This document shows, piece after piece, positions 51,292 to 63,479 of a stretch of 64,000 nt of DNA (within the stretch, counting starts at the first letter, position 1; each line of letters opens with the position of its first letter). The stretch comes from Amblyornis subalaris. Taxonomy: Eukaryota; Chordata; Aves; Passeriformes; Ptilonorhynchidae. Under the pieces are notes generated by a model. It saw only the letters and a list, made by a program, of their open reading frames with translations. It ran no database searches and was not told the DNA's origin. A program made the translations under genes and the position numbers. The stretch spans positions 731,880 to 795,879 of the forward strand of contig JACAXG010000009.1 in the NCBI GenBank assembly GCA_018881555.1, written 5' to 3'.

Positions 51292-54200
51292 CAAACAAGA
51301 TTAGAATTCTAGATAGGGGAACAGAATTAGCTTCTTTGCTATTTGTTTAGGTCCTTAGCGTCTGTCACGCCTGATCAAATCACTGCCTCCTGAGTTCAAG
51401 AACTCTCTTTTCGATATCCCACCAATACCTGGTATTTTGTGGCAAGGCAGACAGAAACACAGGCAGTGGCATGTACCCAGTGAAGCATGGAAAGTTGTAG
51501 TGCACAGAGACTCCCTTTCGAGCCCCTCCAGGTCACATTCTCACCTCCTGAAGCAAGAAAGCATCGGCAGCTCCAGTGACATTGTGGGTATTCAGTAGTC
51601 AAACTTGCTACGAATGCAATTCATTTTCCTGTAAAAGCCTAATCCTTTGGATTCTACTAAATATTTCCCTTCAATGATTTGCTGCAGCATTGAAGTCCCT
51701 ATTACATACACACAAAACAATCATGTATGGCAAGTAAAGAAAAAGCCCCTGAGCTCACTTATTTCATCGTATTTTCTTCTACTTATAAACCAAATAACCA
51801 CAGTCTGTCACCTCTCTTCCTGAAGAATAATCACGGACACACTTGAATGCCTGAAGTGATTTACCCTTCTTTAGTCCTTTTTCATTTCATCAGTACATTT
51901 TCAGCCTCCCAACAAACCAAAGAAAAAAGTAAAAAGAACAGAGGTCAAATATCAGCCACCCAGTTACCATTCAGCACATCATCAACAATTGGAGATGTCA
52001 CATATTCACCATAAAGATGATTTGTCCCCGTTGCTTCCCCCCTGCAGGTTTCATTTGTGCCCGTCTGGTGAGGTGAATGAGTTAGAGTAACAGCAAAAGT
52101 TAAGCTAAGAGCAAAGCTCCCCGAAAAACGGGGCTGTTCCATGGAATAGCACGAGGACTTGCACAGAGGCACCCACCTGCCCCGCCTCTACCACGTGCTC
52201 CTTTCAGCAGCCAGGTCTGGCTTTGAGCCATTGAAGAACAATCTTCAGAGACCAGCAGTCATGGGCAATCCATGCATTTTACTTTCCAGGCAATTTATTG
52301 TAGCTCATGTAGAACAGGACAAATGTGCCCCCCTAGATACAAATGCCCTAGAGAGGCAAGAGATTTACTTTCATGTCCTGCACTAGGACCAAATCACAGA
52401 ATGAGTGGCTCCCAGCTGCCCTGTTCATTTTCAAGATGCGGTTCACAGCAGGCAAAATGGCAACACCTCTATTTGGCTGTAGAGATATTGCAGCACTTTA
52501 TAAAATTGATATACTTGCCAGCATCCACTAAAAGAAGTTACCACTTCCACTTCAAAGAAGATTTATATCTTGCCAAAAAAACCCCCAAACCAACAAACAA
52601 AAAAAACTCCTCAAAATCAAAAACCCCTACAAAAAACAAAAACCCCCACTCCTGCTGAAAAAAAAAAATGCTTTTTACAAGAAAAATTCCTTGTTTTGCC
52701 TTTTTTTTTTAGTTTGGAAAGGTTTGTCAAACACTAACAAGCATCTACATTTATTCATCCTGTTTGTAGGAAAACTAATAAACTAATAAAGTAATAAAAA
52801 TAAAACACATAAAAACTAATTTTAGCTTTGTAAGACTGCTTTCCACAGAATGCCTGCAGTCAATAGAGATGGGCTCTTCCAGGACAATTTGGAACCAGAA
52901 TTATGTTGGCAAAACAGTCCTCTGGAGAAGACACTCTTATGTGCTAATGGCCATTGAGAAGGGGTAGGTAGTCTCCCAAGCCTGAAATTATCCTTCAGGA
53001 ATAATTCCTCCTCTCCTCACACTGACTCCTTCACACATACCAGTAGTCATAGTTTTTCCAGAGCCAGCAAGGCGTGACACCAACCACCAAGGCGTGCACA
53101 TGGGGACTGATTCATCACAGCACAGCTATTAGACGGAAATACATTAGTCTTAATGACAAGAACTGCTCATTCACATGGTCTCTTCCCAAGAAAGTACTTA
53201 AATCCTGTGGGAGACATATGTCTGGAACAGCAAAACCAGTGCAAGCAGACCCTGTTCTGTGACTGACAATGCAGCAATCCATTGTCCAGATATTGTCCAC
53301 ACTTTGATAACATACTTTAACCATAACATGAAAAAGCTCCTGCTAGCAGTTAGAGGACAATTCATCTTCTATGTTCATTCAATCTCTGATAGTTCAGAAG
53401 AAGCTAAGTGTCCTAGGGCTAACTAGCACTAGAGGTGGTTATTACAACACATTTCTGTCATAAAAAATGAATCATGACCAAGATAGTGTCACAAATGCTA
53501 CCAAATAACAACTTTGGCTTGCCAGAACGCAGCACTCCCATTCTTCAGAAAATTCTCAGATTTCAAACCAAAACTAAATAAATTTTCTCTTCTGAACCAG
53601 AGTGAAAAAAAGCACTCAGCATGAAGAAAAGGAATTATAATATCAACTATTCCGTATTTTAGTTACGAGATGAATATATGAATACATTGGTCATGTCNGG
53701 GGTTTTTTAAAACAAATCAGCATCTTCCCCAGAAGATTTCAGTAGGAAAATATTATTTCAAAATAAAAAAAAAAGAATATTCCACTGGGAATTTTCAAGC
53801 TCCCCTTCCCCACTATAGAAGATCAGAATTAAAAGCAAATGCACATATTGTGGTACCTTCACAAGTATTATCTCAGGCCCAATTTTCTCAGAATGAGGAA
53901 AAGACCACTATTTTAAGAAAAAATCATGTGTTTTCCCATTACCTCTGTTTGAGCAGACTCTTCACAGAATGGCTTTGAAATCTTCCTTGTTCTTCACCCA
54001 GCCCAGCCACATCAGGCACGAGCCCCCACGGCTGACCTGCCTGTTGCCAACACCTTCGTCACCGAGCTGCTGACGTGCACTGTTGTGCCTACAACCACCC
54101 AACACAGAGATATTCTCACTGTTTTTAATTTATCCTCCTATTATTTGTGTTTCCACACATAGTANAAGCTGCTTTGTCTGCCTGTGTAGTAAATTTGTCT

Positions 54201-57185
54201 CATTGTCTTACAACCTTGCTGCGAGAAGCTGTTAGGATTGATTCACAATAGGGCCAACATTTCCATCAAGCAAATATCACGCTCAGCATCTGACAAATTG
54301 TGACACTGTTTGCAAAGTGACTGAATAAGAAACGAAAAGCTCCCAGTGTATATTCAGTTAAGCGGAGCTGGAGAAGGGGCTACCATGCAGGAAACAGGGG
54401 CTGCTGTCCAGGCACGGCTCAGCTACACCAAGATCCAGGACAACCCCATGTCTTCTGACACAATCCTCATGATGCAGGTGGGAGTGGGAAGGAGAGCTGA
54501 CTTGCCAGGGAACAGCCTCTTGAGACAGCAAGCTGCTTCTCCTAGGAGAGGAATCCACATCTTTCTCTTTTTCAGCTATTGGATTGAATCTTGAGAAATA
54601 TAGTGTGATTTTGCCACCTGAGCTTATTTCTTCTTCCTTTTCTTTCTCTCTCTATTTCACATCCCTAATGGCTTCTTTCAAGCTTGGAAAAAATATTGTT
54701 ATAAAGCATTACCTAGTGCACCCTAAGCACAACTTTCTACCCTTCCTTCCTCTCTTTATCTTGTAATTGCTGGTGACCCACTGGAAATGTCTGACTGGGC
54801 TGAAATGATCAAAACTTCTTTTTATCACCTACAGCTCCCAGCGCAAGCAGATGGGAGAAGCAGACACGTGCCAGAGCAGGCCCGCATCCACATCCTTCAG
54901 GAGACAGTCAGGTTCAGCTTTATAACTGATAAGATGCACAGCTGCAAAGGGTAGTAAAATAAGATCATTGGTGGCAGAAAGGCAAGGCCATTTGATATCT
55001 TGGCACTTCACATGTGAAATGGGATGATCTCCAATTTTCATGAAGCAAAAGTCTTGAATAATCTTAGGATAAAGGCCAAAGACCGAAAAGAAAGTGAATT
55101 ACCTTCTTTTTCTGCTAAGTCAGAAGAGAGGCATAATCAGTCTGTGATGGAAGCTCTCCCTGCCACTGTCTGCACTGCANCTCTCACTGAACAGACAACA
55201 GCCCCTAGCAATTAGGAAATGAGGAGGAATGAACCCAGCGCTTTCAAAACCAGAGGTCGGTTCCCTTCTTCCTGCCATCTTTCACCCCAAATTAGTCATC
55301 TTATCTTCTCTTCCCACAGAAAAATAGTATGACCTGTGAAGAGAGGAGCCCCCACTCTGGGGTTCAGCAGCTGTGGCTTAGTGGACTAGGTACTAATATA
55401 AACACCAAACTCAAAGCCTTTATTCAGAGAAAAAGGGAATTGGAGAGGTAAGCAGCTATTGTACAGACAGGAAAAAGACAGACTCAACCTATCAGAACTC
55501 ATGGCAGAATTACATTTCATTGTTTTCCTTTCTGCACTAAGGAGGTGGGGGTAAGGGGAGAAGAGTGTATTGAGCAATCCAGGGATTAGGGACAAAATTC
55601 CATATTGCCCAACCAAGGGATTAGATGAATTTTTTCTTTTAAATTCCCTGCTATCTGATCTCTCACATTTTCATCAGACATGAGGTGAAAATTTGAAAGA
55701 ATGCATTCCTTCCTCTTGAATAGGTGACTCTAGAAGCCTACATATGAGGAAATAAAACTACTTGTGTGTCATACTAAACATCTTTTCCAGTTGCAGCCNG
55801 AGATACCTCAGCTTTGTGTCCTTCATTGAAAAAAAAAGAAAAATGAAAAATTAGCATAATTTACTAAAAAAAAGAGAGAGAGAACATGTGAGGTTTTTCC
55901 AAACATATTCTTTAAGAAGGGAGGTCACACAAGCTCTCTGGGTTTGTCCTGTCCTGGACAGCATTTCTTAGAGTGCTTCTGGCTTGAGACTGCCTACAGG
56001 TTTGAATAAACATACATAATTCTTGTCTTATATTGTTGATGTCTATCACATCCCCAAGGGAGGTCTGGACAGCAGCTTGCTGTGCATTGGGAAAGCCCAG
56101 GCTATTCCCATAGGGAAAGAGATGCAGTATCTCCTCTGGAGAGCAAAAAAGCTGTGCTCCCACCAGCCCTCTCTTTGGAGTGCACCAGAGCCCTTCAGGC
56201 CAGGCTGCCAACAGCCATCCCTGCTGAAGGTTATGATTTTTCTCCCTCTCAAACGGACTAAGGTTTGATAGATAAGGGGATTTTTGCAGAAAGGACTGCC
56301 ACCCCTAGGCCATTAGACTGAAGGCCATCAGGTCAGCAGTTTCTAAACACCACATATAAACTCTGTGAGGGGGCATCTTAGCTGCTACACTGGGCTCCAT
56401 CCAACTTGTAACTGCCCCAGCACCACAGCCAACATTACTCATCCTTCTGTCTGCTGAAAAAAGAGAAATAAAATGCTGCCAAGGCAGAGGCCAAATAACC
56501 TGACACTCAGTAATTTTGCTGTTCACTCTGGAACACGGCACATTTATCAAACGATGATATGGTCCATATCGCACTCAAGGAAATGAAAAACACTGTTTTG
56601 CTGCTTGCTATCCAGGCTGAATCAAGATTCTCAAAGCCAAAAGAGAGCCCACACAAGCATCACGACACCACCCTGTACCCAAGCCACTGTAAGCCTGCTC
56701 CAGCACTGTTTGCTGTGCGTCAGCGGGGCTTGTAAGACACCTCTCAGCATTCCTCCAATACCTGAAAAAGCTGAAAACCTGAAGAAGGTAACTAGTGCCT
56801 CTTCCTATTTGCCATAAGTTGGCATTGTACTGACAGGGAGAAGTCAAAAACCAGTCTATCTTTACTTCCAATTACACTTTAAAAAAGCATGCAACTGCTT
56901 TGCAGCCTCTGCAACACAACCAACCACTGCGGGGCTTAGAAACTTCCCATATTGCTACTCTAAAGGAGAAAGGAAGCAGCTTTTGAGCACCCTGATAGTA
57001 AAGAATCAGAGCACCATACTATAAAGCTCACACTAACCTTGGAGGCAGGAAAAAACTGTTTGAGCAACCTCAATAATTTAAATCTAACCTTGTAGAACGT
57101 GAATCCCAGTGTTCACACATTTCTGTGTTCTTTGTTCGTTGTACCATGCACGACACTGCTCCAAGTATGTAAACACAAACAGAAC
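51292..57185. other. unique non-coding stretch
   Basis: No gene is recognised. It contains the G-free A/C tract at 52573-52653, a T10 run at 52701-52710, a small repeated phrase CAAGGCGTG at 53068 and 53088, and ambiguous bases at 53698, 54165, 55180 and 55799. A tRNA A-box-like TGGCTTAGTGG near 55375 has no B-box partner. Confidence 0.5.
52573..52668 (+). repeat. A/C simple-sequence tract, G-free for 81 bp
   Basis: From 52573 to 52653 the plus strand has no G and only a few T, alternating A-runs and C-runs (C5, C4, C5). An 11-nt A run follows at 52658-52668. The complement is therefore G/T-rich with several G4-5 runs. It is simple sequence, not coding; the open frame crossing it gives a Lys/Pro/Thr/Asn-rich low-complexity peptide. 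Confidence 0.8.
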
Positions 57186-57211
57186 ACCTTCACCAGTGTC
57201 TTGGTGAAGGT
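57186..57211. repeat. perfect 10-bp inverted repeat, 6-nt loop
   Basis: Arms ACCTTCACCA (57186-57195) and TGGTGAAGGT (57202-57211) are exact reverse complements around GTGTCT. No terminator-like T-run, RNA gene or insertion boundary is seen beside it. Confidence 0.65.
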
Positions 57212-58210
57212 AGGGCAAGAAACGAAGATTACAGAATTAAAAGGACAGAGAGCAACTAAAAGATGTAGAAAGCCATAAATTCTAACATGGTAATCACTGG
57301 CCAGGGACAAAACTACCTGCTGCAAAGTCAAAAATACTGCCCTGCAAGAGAAGTGATGGTTACAACTGTTGGCTACCTGCAGAGACAAAAACGAAAACCA
57401 AGGAATAGCTTAAGTTCTTTTCACTAATGGAAGGTCATCCACAACCAAACATGTCAGCTGCATTGGTACTGTTGCTAATTCCTTCTTCAATGTCATCTCA
57501 AATCAAGCTAAAACCTGGAGGTGGCTACAGTGCCAGAAGCAAAGGTTCCTACAAGCACAAGCAGCTGGCAAGACACTGGTAATGGATATCCCTTAAGGCA
57601 GTAGCATCAAAGGCACTTATCTTCTGTTTCCTATCTACATGAGGGTTTTAAATTGTGAATTCTCTCAGTGTCTCAACTTACAAGTAGCCTCAAAATTCAT
57701 GATGAAACTTTACTCACATTTTTGGCATTTCACTTACTTTCACAGGAGAGTTCATTGCCCTCTAGGGCATCAGCTCAAAACCATAATCAGGCTAACATCA
57801 GCAATTAATAACAAAGAACCTGGCCTAGCATGCACCTACACATGGCATTTCATTGCCTTCAGAGAACCTGCAGGACGCAATCCACTGGGCAGAATGAAAC
57901 TCGTGTTTTCACAACAAAAGGATATACTCCTGGGGTCACTCACTAATTGCATAAAAGCATCAGAACTACCCCATTATCATCCCTAGAGGAAACTCATTAG
58001 CAACCTAATGAAATAAAGTGATGACAGGAAGGTATTTTCTCATCATCTTTTAATGCTAACAGGCTTTAAAGCTATTTTGCTTCCTCACCCTCTCCTATGG
58101 TGCCCAGAAACCCCATGGCACCTCTCAGAGCATCACAGGCAGTCCCCTCTCCTGCATAATACCCAACATCAGGGAGCAGTTTCAGAGCACAGAGGGATTC
58201 TAAGGTGTTC

Positions 58211-58303
58211 GATTCATCGTCTTTGATGAATCTGTGCAATTGAAGCTTGATCCCTGCCCCACTTGGAAAATGTTCCCCAGTGGGTCAAGCTTCCTGATGA
58301 ATC
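58211..58303. repeat. compound inverted repeat (nested foldback)
   Basis: A small hairpin GATTCATC (58211-58218) and GATGAATC (58225-58232) is followed by a larger one. In it GAAGCTTGA (58242-58250) pairs with TCAAGCTTC (58285-58293), CCCACT (58258-58263) with AGTGGG (58279-58284), and GGAA (58265-58268) with TTCC (58273-58276). A second GATGAATC follows at 58296-58303 and could pair with the first arm instead, closing the whole 93-bp unit. The two GATGAATC copies share further downstream sequence (CAATT, then AAG), so direct and inverted symmetry are mixed. It could be a remnant of a foldback element, a regulatory cluster or a structured RNA; none is established. Confidence 0.6.
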
Positions 58304-59711
58304 ATACAATTTAGAAGAAATATAATCCAACTATTAAGGACTTTGGTTTTTTTTTTTGTGACAAGCAAATCTCATGAACATTTGAGAGAAATTAGAAGTA
58401 TTGAAACAAATTTTACAATTTTGAAATATTTTAAAGTTAGTGGAATTACAAATATTGAAGCAAGTTCTACATAAGCATAGTGTTTCTAATAATTATGTCT
58501 ATATTAAATCCAATTTTTTTTCTCCTTCTGTAAAAAGCATCAGCTCATACCCCAAACACTTCTGTATCATATAGCCTTAATCAGACATATTTTAGATGTA
58601 CATATTAAACGCAAACTCCTTAGTAACAGCGAGGGAGGAATGGAAAATTTTGAATATATCTGAGAAGGATATTACAAAGCAAGACAAGGTATTCACCCAC
58701 CACATTCCCACTACCCACACCTCTGACCACCAAACACCTTCCTCCAAGTCCCTGGACATTCAAAAAGAGCCTATATCTCTCCCCCAACAACTCTTACATA
58801 CAATCAGACAACCAAAGGAATCAATATAATTTATCTCTGCAATGCATCTGAGCCTAGCTGAGGTTATAGGGCTGCCAGCAGCACCATTCCCCACTGCCAA
58901 TAAGTGAACTCATTGCTGATGGTACATACCTTATTGGCAGCCTGAGGGAATAGCATCCTATATCTTCTCATCTCTCACGTTTAGCAATAAAGGTACACAG
59001 GAGGAGCAATGATGCATTAAATTATGCCTCAATCCCAAGTACAATTAGACACCTCCCTTCTCCCTGACTATGTGGCCATTTGTCTACAACAGTGGGGATC
59101 AGTCTCAGGTAGTCTATAGGGCCAGGGAGCTGGAAAATTTTCTAGGTGGAATTTAATGCTACAACTCCTCAAAAAAAACCCAAATCAAAGTTGGATGAAC
59201 CAGATTATAAAATAGCAGTTTCCCATTAGGAACTGTAAGTTTTGAAGTTAGCTAAGCTTCCAAGCGGATGTTAAATGGAAAGGGATTCTGGCAGTGCCAT
59301 TCAGAGCTGCAGTGGATGGAAATCCAGGAGTGAAAGGTTCAAGACCTCATTACCAAGTTTTTTCTAGCACAAGCGTTTCAAATCACCAAGCTCCCTCAAA
59401 AATACAATATAGACAGTAAAATGGAAATATCAGACTCAATCCTAGAGCAGAGACAGGGTTAGGCCCATGCTAGTTCCTTTGTCACAAGCATAGTAGTTAG
59501 TGATCATTAATGCCTCAGAACCATCCAATAAATCTTTCCCTTTCCCCTCAGCCGCTTCCCGACTTTTATGCTGAGCCATTTCCCCAAGTTAGCTGAAGGT
59601 GTTGAGACTTTCAGAAGAACCACTTAGTGCCCTGTGGCAGCCTCAGGCTACTGAAAGTCTTTAAAAATGAACCCTTCCATTTGCTCAGTGAAATAAGTCA
59701 GCAGCAAAACT
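58304..59711. other. unique non-coding stretch
   Basis: No gene is recognised. A T11 run lies at 58347-58357. Much of 58.3-58.6 kb is very AT-rich. Confidence 0.55.
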
Positions 59712-59957
59712 TCATAGACTCAAAGAATGTCTTGGTTTGAAAAAGACCTTAAGGTCCAACACCCCTTCCATAGGCAGAGACAATTTCCACCAGACCAGGT
59801 TGTTCAGAGCCCCATCCAACCCAGAGCCCCATCCTCCCCTGAATACTTCCAGGGATAGAGCATCCACAGCTTCTCTGGCAAACCTATTCCAGTACCTCAC
59901 CACCCACACAGTAAAGAATTTCTTCGTAATATCTAATCTAAACCTGCCTTCTTTCAT
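59712..59957 (-). pseudogene. CR1 ORF2 C-terminal fragment
   Basis: The minus strand encodes about 80 residues containing the CR1 ORF2 C-terminal signature FRLDITKKFFTVWVVRYWN, then AREAVDALSLEVF and LDGALNNLVWW. This is the extreme C-terminus of the LINE polyprotein; no reverse transcriptase or endonuclease motif remains. The frame runs into the degraded 3' tail, so the terminal residues are not meaningful. It is an inactive fossil. Confidence 0.88.
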
Positions 59958-60042
59958 CTTAAAGCCATTATCCTTTGTCCTGTCACTATATGCCCTTGTA
60001 AAAAGTTACTCTCCAGCTTTCCTGTAGGCTCCCTTTAGGTAT
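59712..60042 (-). mobile_element. CR1 LINE 3' end, minus strand
   Basis: A short 5'-truncated CR1 LINE copy, about 330 bp, in the same orientation as the copy at 3948-5003. Its 3' end is at about 59712, with a degraded CR1-type tail (TTCATAGACTCAAAGAATG on the plus strand). It runs through the 3' UTR and the last part of ORF2. The 5' limit, near 60042, is where the sequence stops resembling CR1 and becomes AT-rich. Its phrases differ from the first copy (KKFFTVWVV here, TKFFTQRVV there), so it is probably a different CR1 subfamily. Subfamily assignment needs a repeat library. Confidence 0.93.
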
Positions 60043-63000
60043 ATTCGAGTATATTATACTCAAAGCAAGATCAAAGTATAATATTCATGGACAGCTGTCC
60101 TCTGCCTCTCTCTCAACTCTCACGTTTTGGAGAAAAGTTGCACCTTCAATCCTTTTTTGTTTCAGTCTCTTTTTGGCCTGGATGAGAGGTCTTGCTCTAA
60201 GTGCTACAGTTGAGGATCTGTTCCCAATTTGTCCCACAGACTCCGTCTGCACTCTTAAAGATGTCACTTTATGTTCCTTTCCCTCAGTTTCTCAAAATGT
60301 ATGTACAAAGACTCAGGCCCTACACTGGCTGTGTTACGTATTATCACAGATTACAGCCTTACTGGTGGAAAAAGCTGAGACCAAAAATAATGCACAAGAA
60401 TTACACTTTGTTGTTTGAGGTGAGGCTCTGACCAGCACACTAGATTTTTGTGGAGTCAAAAAACAAACATAACAAACTCTTCCTTGACACTACATAGTCT
60501 CTGACTTCATTTCTGGATCTCTTCTGCAGACTAAGATCGGGGACTGTGGTCTTTTGCAAGAGAAAAAATTCTTGTGCAATTTAAGGTAGAAAAACCTCTT
60601 TTTTTCTTACCACAGTCATCCCAAGCCCAGTGTTTTCCTCGGAGACCAATTCAAGCACAGGTTGCACAGAGCAGCCAATGCATTAGACAAGGTGGTGCTG
60701 GTGTGAGGACTGCACACATCTTAATTTTCACCGACAAAATCCTCCCTGAATTCATTTGTAGGCAAAATGCAAAAGACAAGTTTCCAGGTAGGAAAAAAAA
60801 GCCTTTATGAGCTGGCTGAGAGGCAATCAACTTCCCTGCTGGCAGCATGAAGTGGGCTGCACATGCATCAGCAACAGCCTTACGAGGAGCTCAATCCCAA
60901 GAGTAAGGGTAACTGGAGAATTCAGGAACTGGCACCAAATGGCACCAGGGAAGCAGTTGTACCCTGAACATCCACACCAAAAGAAACAGGAAAACAGAAA
61001 TGAAAAGACAGCAGAGAGAAAAATGAGAAGTGAAACCACAGAGACCTGGTGGCTTTTAAAGAGAGACAAATGTGCCTGCAAACCTGGGACTCAGCTCTGG
61101 GCACTGCACTTTCCATCAGACCTATGGCCTTCACCGTGAGCAAGCAGATTAAAGTTTTATATGCATAAATATGTATTACTTCCAAGGAAAGGACTGAGAG
61201 AAGCTGAAAACCCACACACTATACATTGGAATTAGCAACATAATGACATCCCTTCATCTCATGTCCCCGGGTATTTATACAGAGCATGCACCAAAGGCCC
61301 ATGAGCACACAGCACACTCTGATACATGTTGCTCAGCCCACACAAGGTCTAGCAATTATTTGGTGAAAGCACAGATGGTTTTCCCGCATGGTTGCAACTT
61401 GCAAAACACACAGCAAAGTCCTTCGTGCCCATGTCCCACCATACACCTTTTTCACCCTGAAGGGACATCACCTTAGCCACACAGAGCCACCAAATACCCA
61501 GCACTAACCCATATGGAGGCTCCTGTAGTCTCTGTACACACATGGGCTTCTCTAGAGGTACTTTTACACTTTTTTTTAAAATATACCCTGTCCCACATAG
61601 CTTTTCTCTGCTAAGAGCAACAAATCATAGAATTATTCAAAAACTACAAGAGGGAGGGGGAAAAAAATCCCCAAACCAACACTGGGACACATGGATGAAC
61701 GTGTCAAGTATACTTGAGTTAATGCATCACTCCCACTTACAGAGAACTTTTAACAAAACAAAATGGCTTTGTAGTCTGAGACAAAAAAGAGCTCCAACTT
61801 TCGGTATCCATTTTATTCCAAGGCAAAGTTTCTCACTGACAGTTCGGTACCTAGAAGTGGGCACAAAGATGAGAGACTGCCATTCTTAATTATTATTCTT
61901 TTCTCCTTCCCTCTTTTCCTTAAGATCTGTGAAATCCTTTGTCTGACTGTCTCATGTGTATCTCATAGCCAGGCTCTGCTGGATGTACCAGTAAAGTAAT
62001 AGGAAGAGCACAGAAGACTGTTGCCTATACACATCTCCTTCCCAAAAACTCAGTCAAGTTGACAAACGAAAAAAACCCAAACAAACAAACAAATCTATCA
62101 AAAGTCTGGTGAGGCTTCAAGCAAATAATTTCATTAGCCCTATGACTGACCCAGGAGAGAAGCACTGACTAACTGCTCATTTATTCCAAAAGACTAGCAA
62201 GAACAAAATTGATTTTCCACTTCATCAAAGTTATATGGCACCTGATTCAGCACTTTTACACGATGAAATTTTCCACCTGCAGGGCAATCTGAGTGTACAG
62301 GTCCGTGCCTGTGCTACACAACAGCTCCATTATGTGCTCATAGAGGCTCACCCTTTCAGATAACTGATGCATTTATTTGCTTCTATGTACATAATTCCAT
62401 TGCAGCTCAGGTGCAATTTTATTTGGAGTTACCACTCACAACATCTCTTTTGCGAAGTGTTGCTAACCCCAGATACAAAAGGGAGACTGTCAGACATGGT
62501 CTAAATTCAAAGACTGTCCCTTTACTTTGTGCAGCCTAGAGACATTGATGGCCAGACTGGCAGCCATATCTCAGTGTCAGGAGGGAACTTAAAATATGGG
62601 CTTGATTTCCCATGGTAGGATTCTTCTCTCTGACTATCCTACCATTTTGCTGCAGCACAGAATTTCCACCTCAAAGCTTTATAAACCAAATAGCTTCATG
62701 AAGGCCCCCTCATGTACCAAAAACAGCCAGTGATCTGCTTTGGGAGAAAATGGCAAAATGGTGATGAAAGTCTTGGGTGACAAAGTAAATTGAGTTACTG
62801 TTACATGAGTGGGTGGTGGCAAGACTGCACAGTACCTACCCACAACTCTTAACAAAGACAGTTGCATGCAGATCTTATGAGATTAGGTCAGAGAGTGACA
62901 ATTATTTTCTTGACATTTGGTAAAATACAAAAATTCATCCGCCATTTTCATGCAGAGCAACCTCACTCATTTATAGAACTGGAATGTATTAAGATTCAAG

Positions 63001-63479
63001 GAAACTTACATAAAATAAAACAACACAATCAAAAGATCAAAAGTTTGTGTTGGGTGTTTTCATTTTTTACAAATGTTGTTCAGCTTTAATTATTTATAAT
63101 ACTTCACAGTACACTAGTAAATGCTGTCATATTTCATAAAACAATTAAGTCTTAGTAATAGGAGACGCTTCTACCATCCTGTCTATATTTAATATTTTTA
63201 CTGAGAAGTGATGTGTGTTTTATGATCACTATCATGTCTAAACAAATGAACCAAAAAAAATGAGGATGTTTCCTATGTTTACATTTCTATTTTGGTCTAA
63301 AGCCCCATCTGTAGTCTCAGGTACTTGCATGCTCATCAACAGTGACAAGGCTTGTGTAATAAGGTGTCTTGGGGATCGTTATCCCATATTCAGTGTGTGC
63401 CCAAAATTAATGTTTCTCTTTCCTCCCCTTTCCCTGCTCAGGGGTATCACGATGTTTGGGAGCACAGCTGAGATCCTGG
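60043..63479. other. unique non-coding stretch before the CpG-rich edge
   Basis: No gene is recognised. A (CAAA)n run lies near 62077-62094. Open frames of up to 115 codons (61542-61889, plus) are unrecognised. Very AT-rich DNA at 63.0-63.3 kb gives way abruptly to the CpG-rich block. No ambiguous bases occur after 55799. Confidence 0.55.
62077..62094 (+). repeat. (CAAA)n microsatellite
   Basis: About four tandem AAAC/CAAA units preceded by an A-rich stretch. It is short, possibly length-variable and non-coding. Confidence 0.75.

Noticed and set aside
52119..52133. Hairpin CCCCG-AAAAA-CGGGG
   Set aside because: Only five paired bases, which is common by chance, and no associated element.
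55370..55385. tRNA A-box-like TGGCTTAGTGG
   Set aside because: No GGTTCRANYCC-type B-box or cloverleaf follows within 80 bases.
60807..61215. Hydrophobic minus-strand frames suggesting membrane segments
   Set aside because: The hydrophobicity comes from A-rich plus-strand sequence; no homologous family recognised and no splice signals.
61622..61640. AAATCATAGAATTA resembling a CR1 3' octamer tail
   Set aside because: The adjoining sequence does not continue as CR1; a match of about 10 bases is easily chance.
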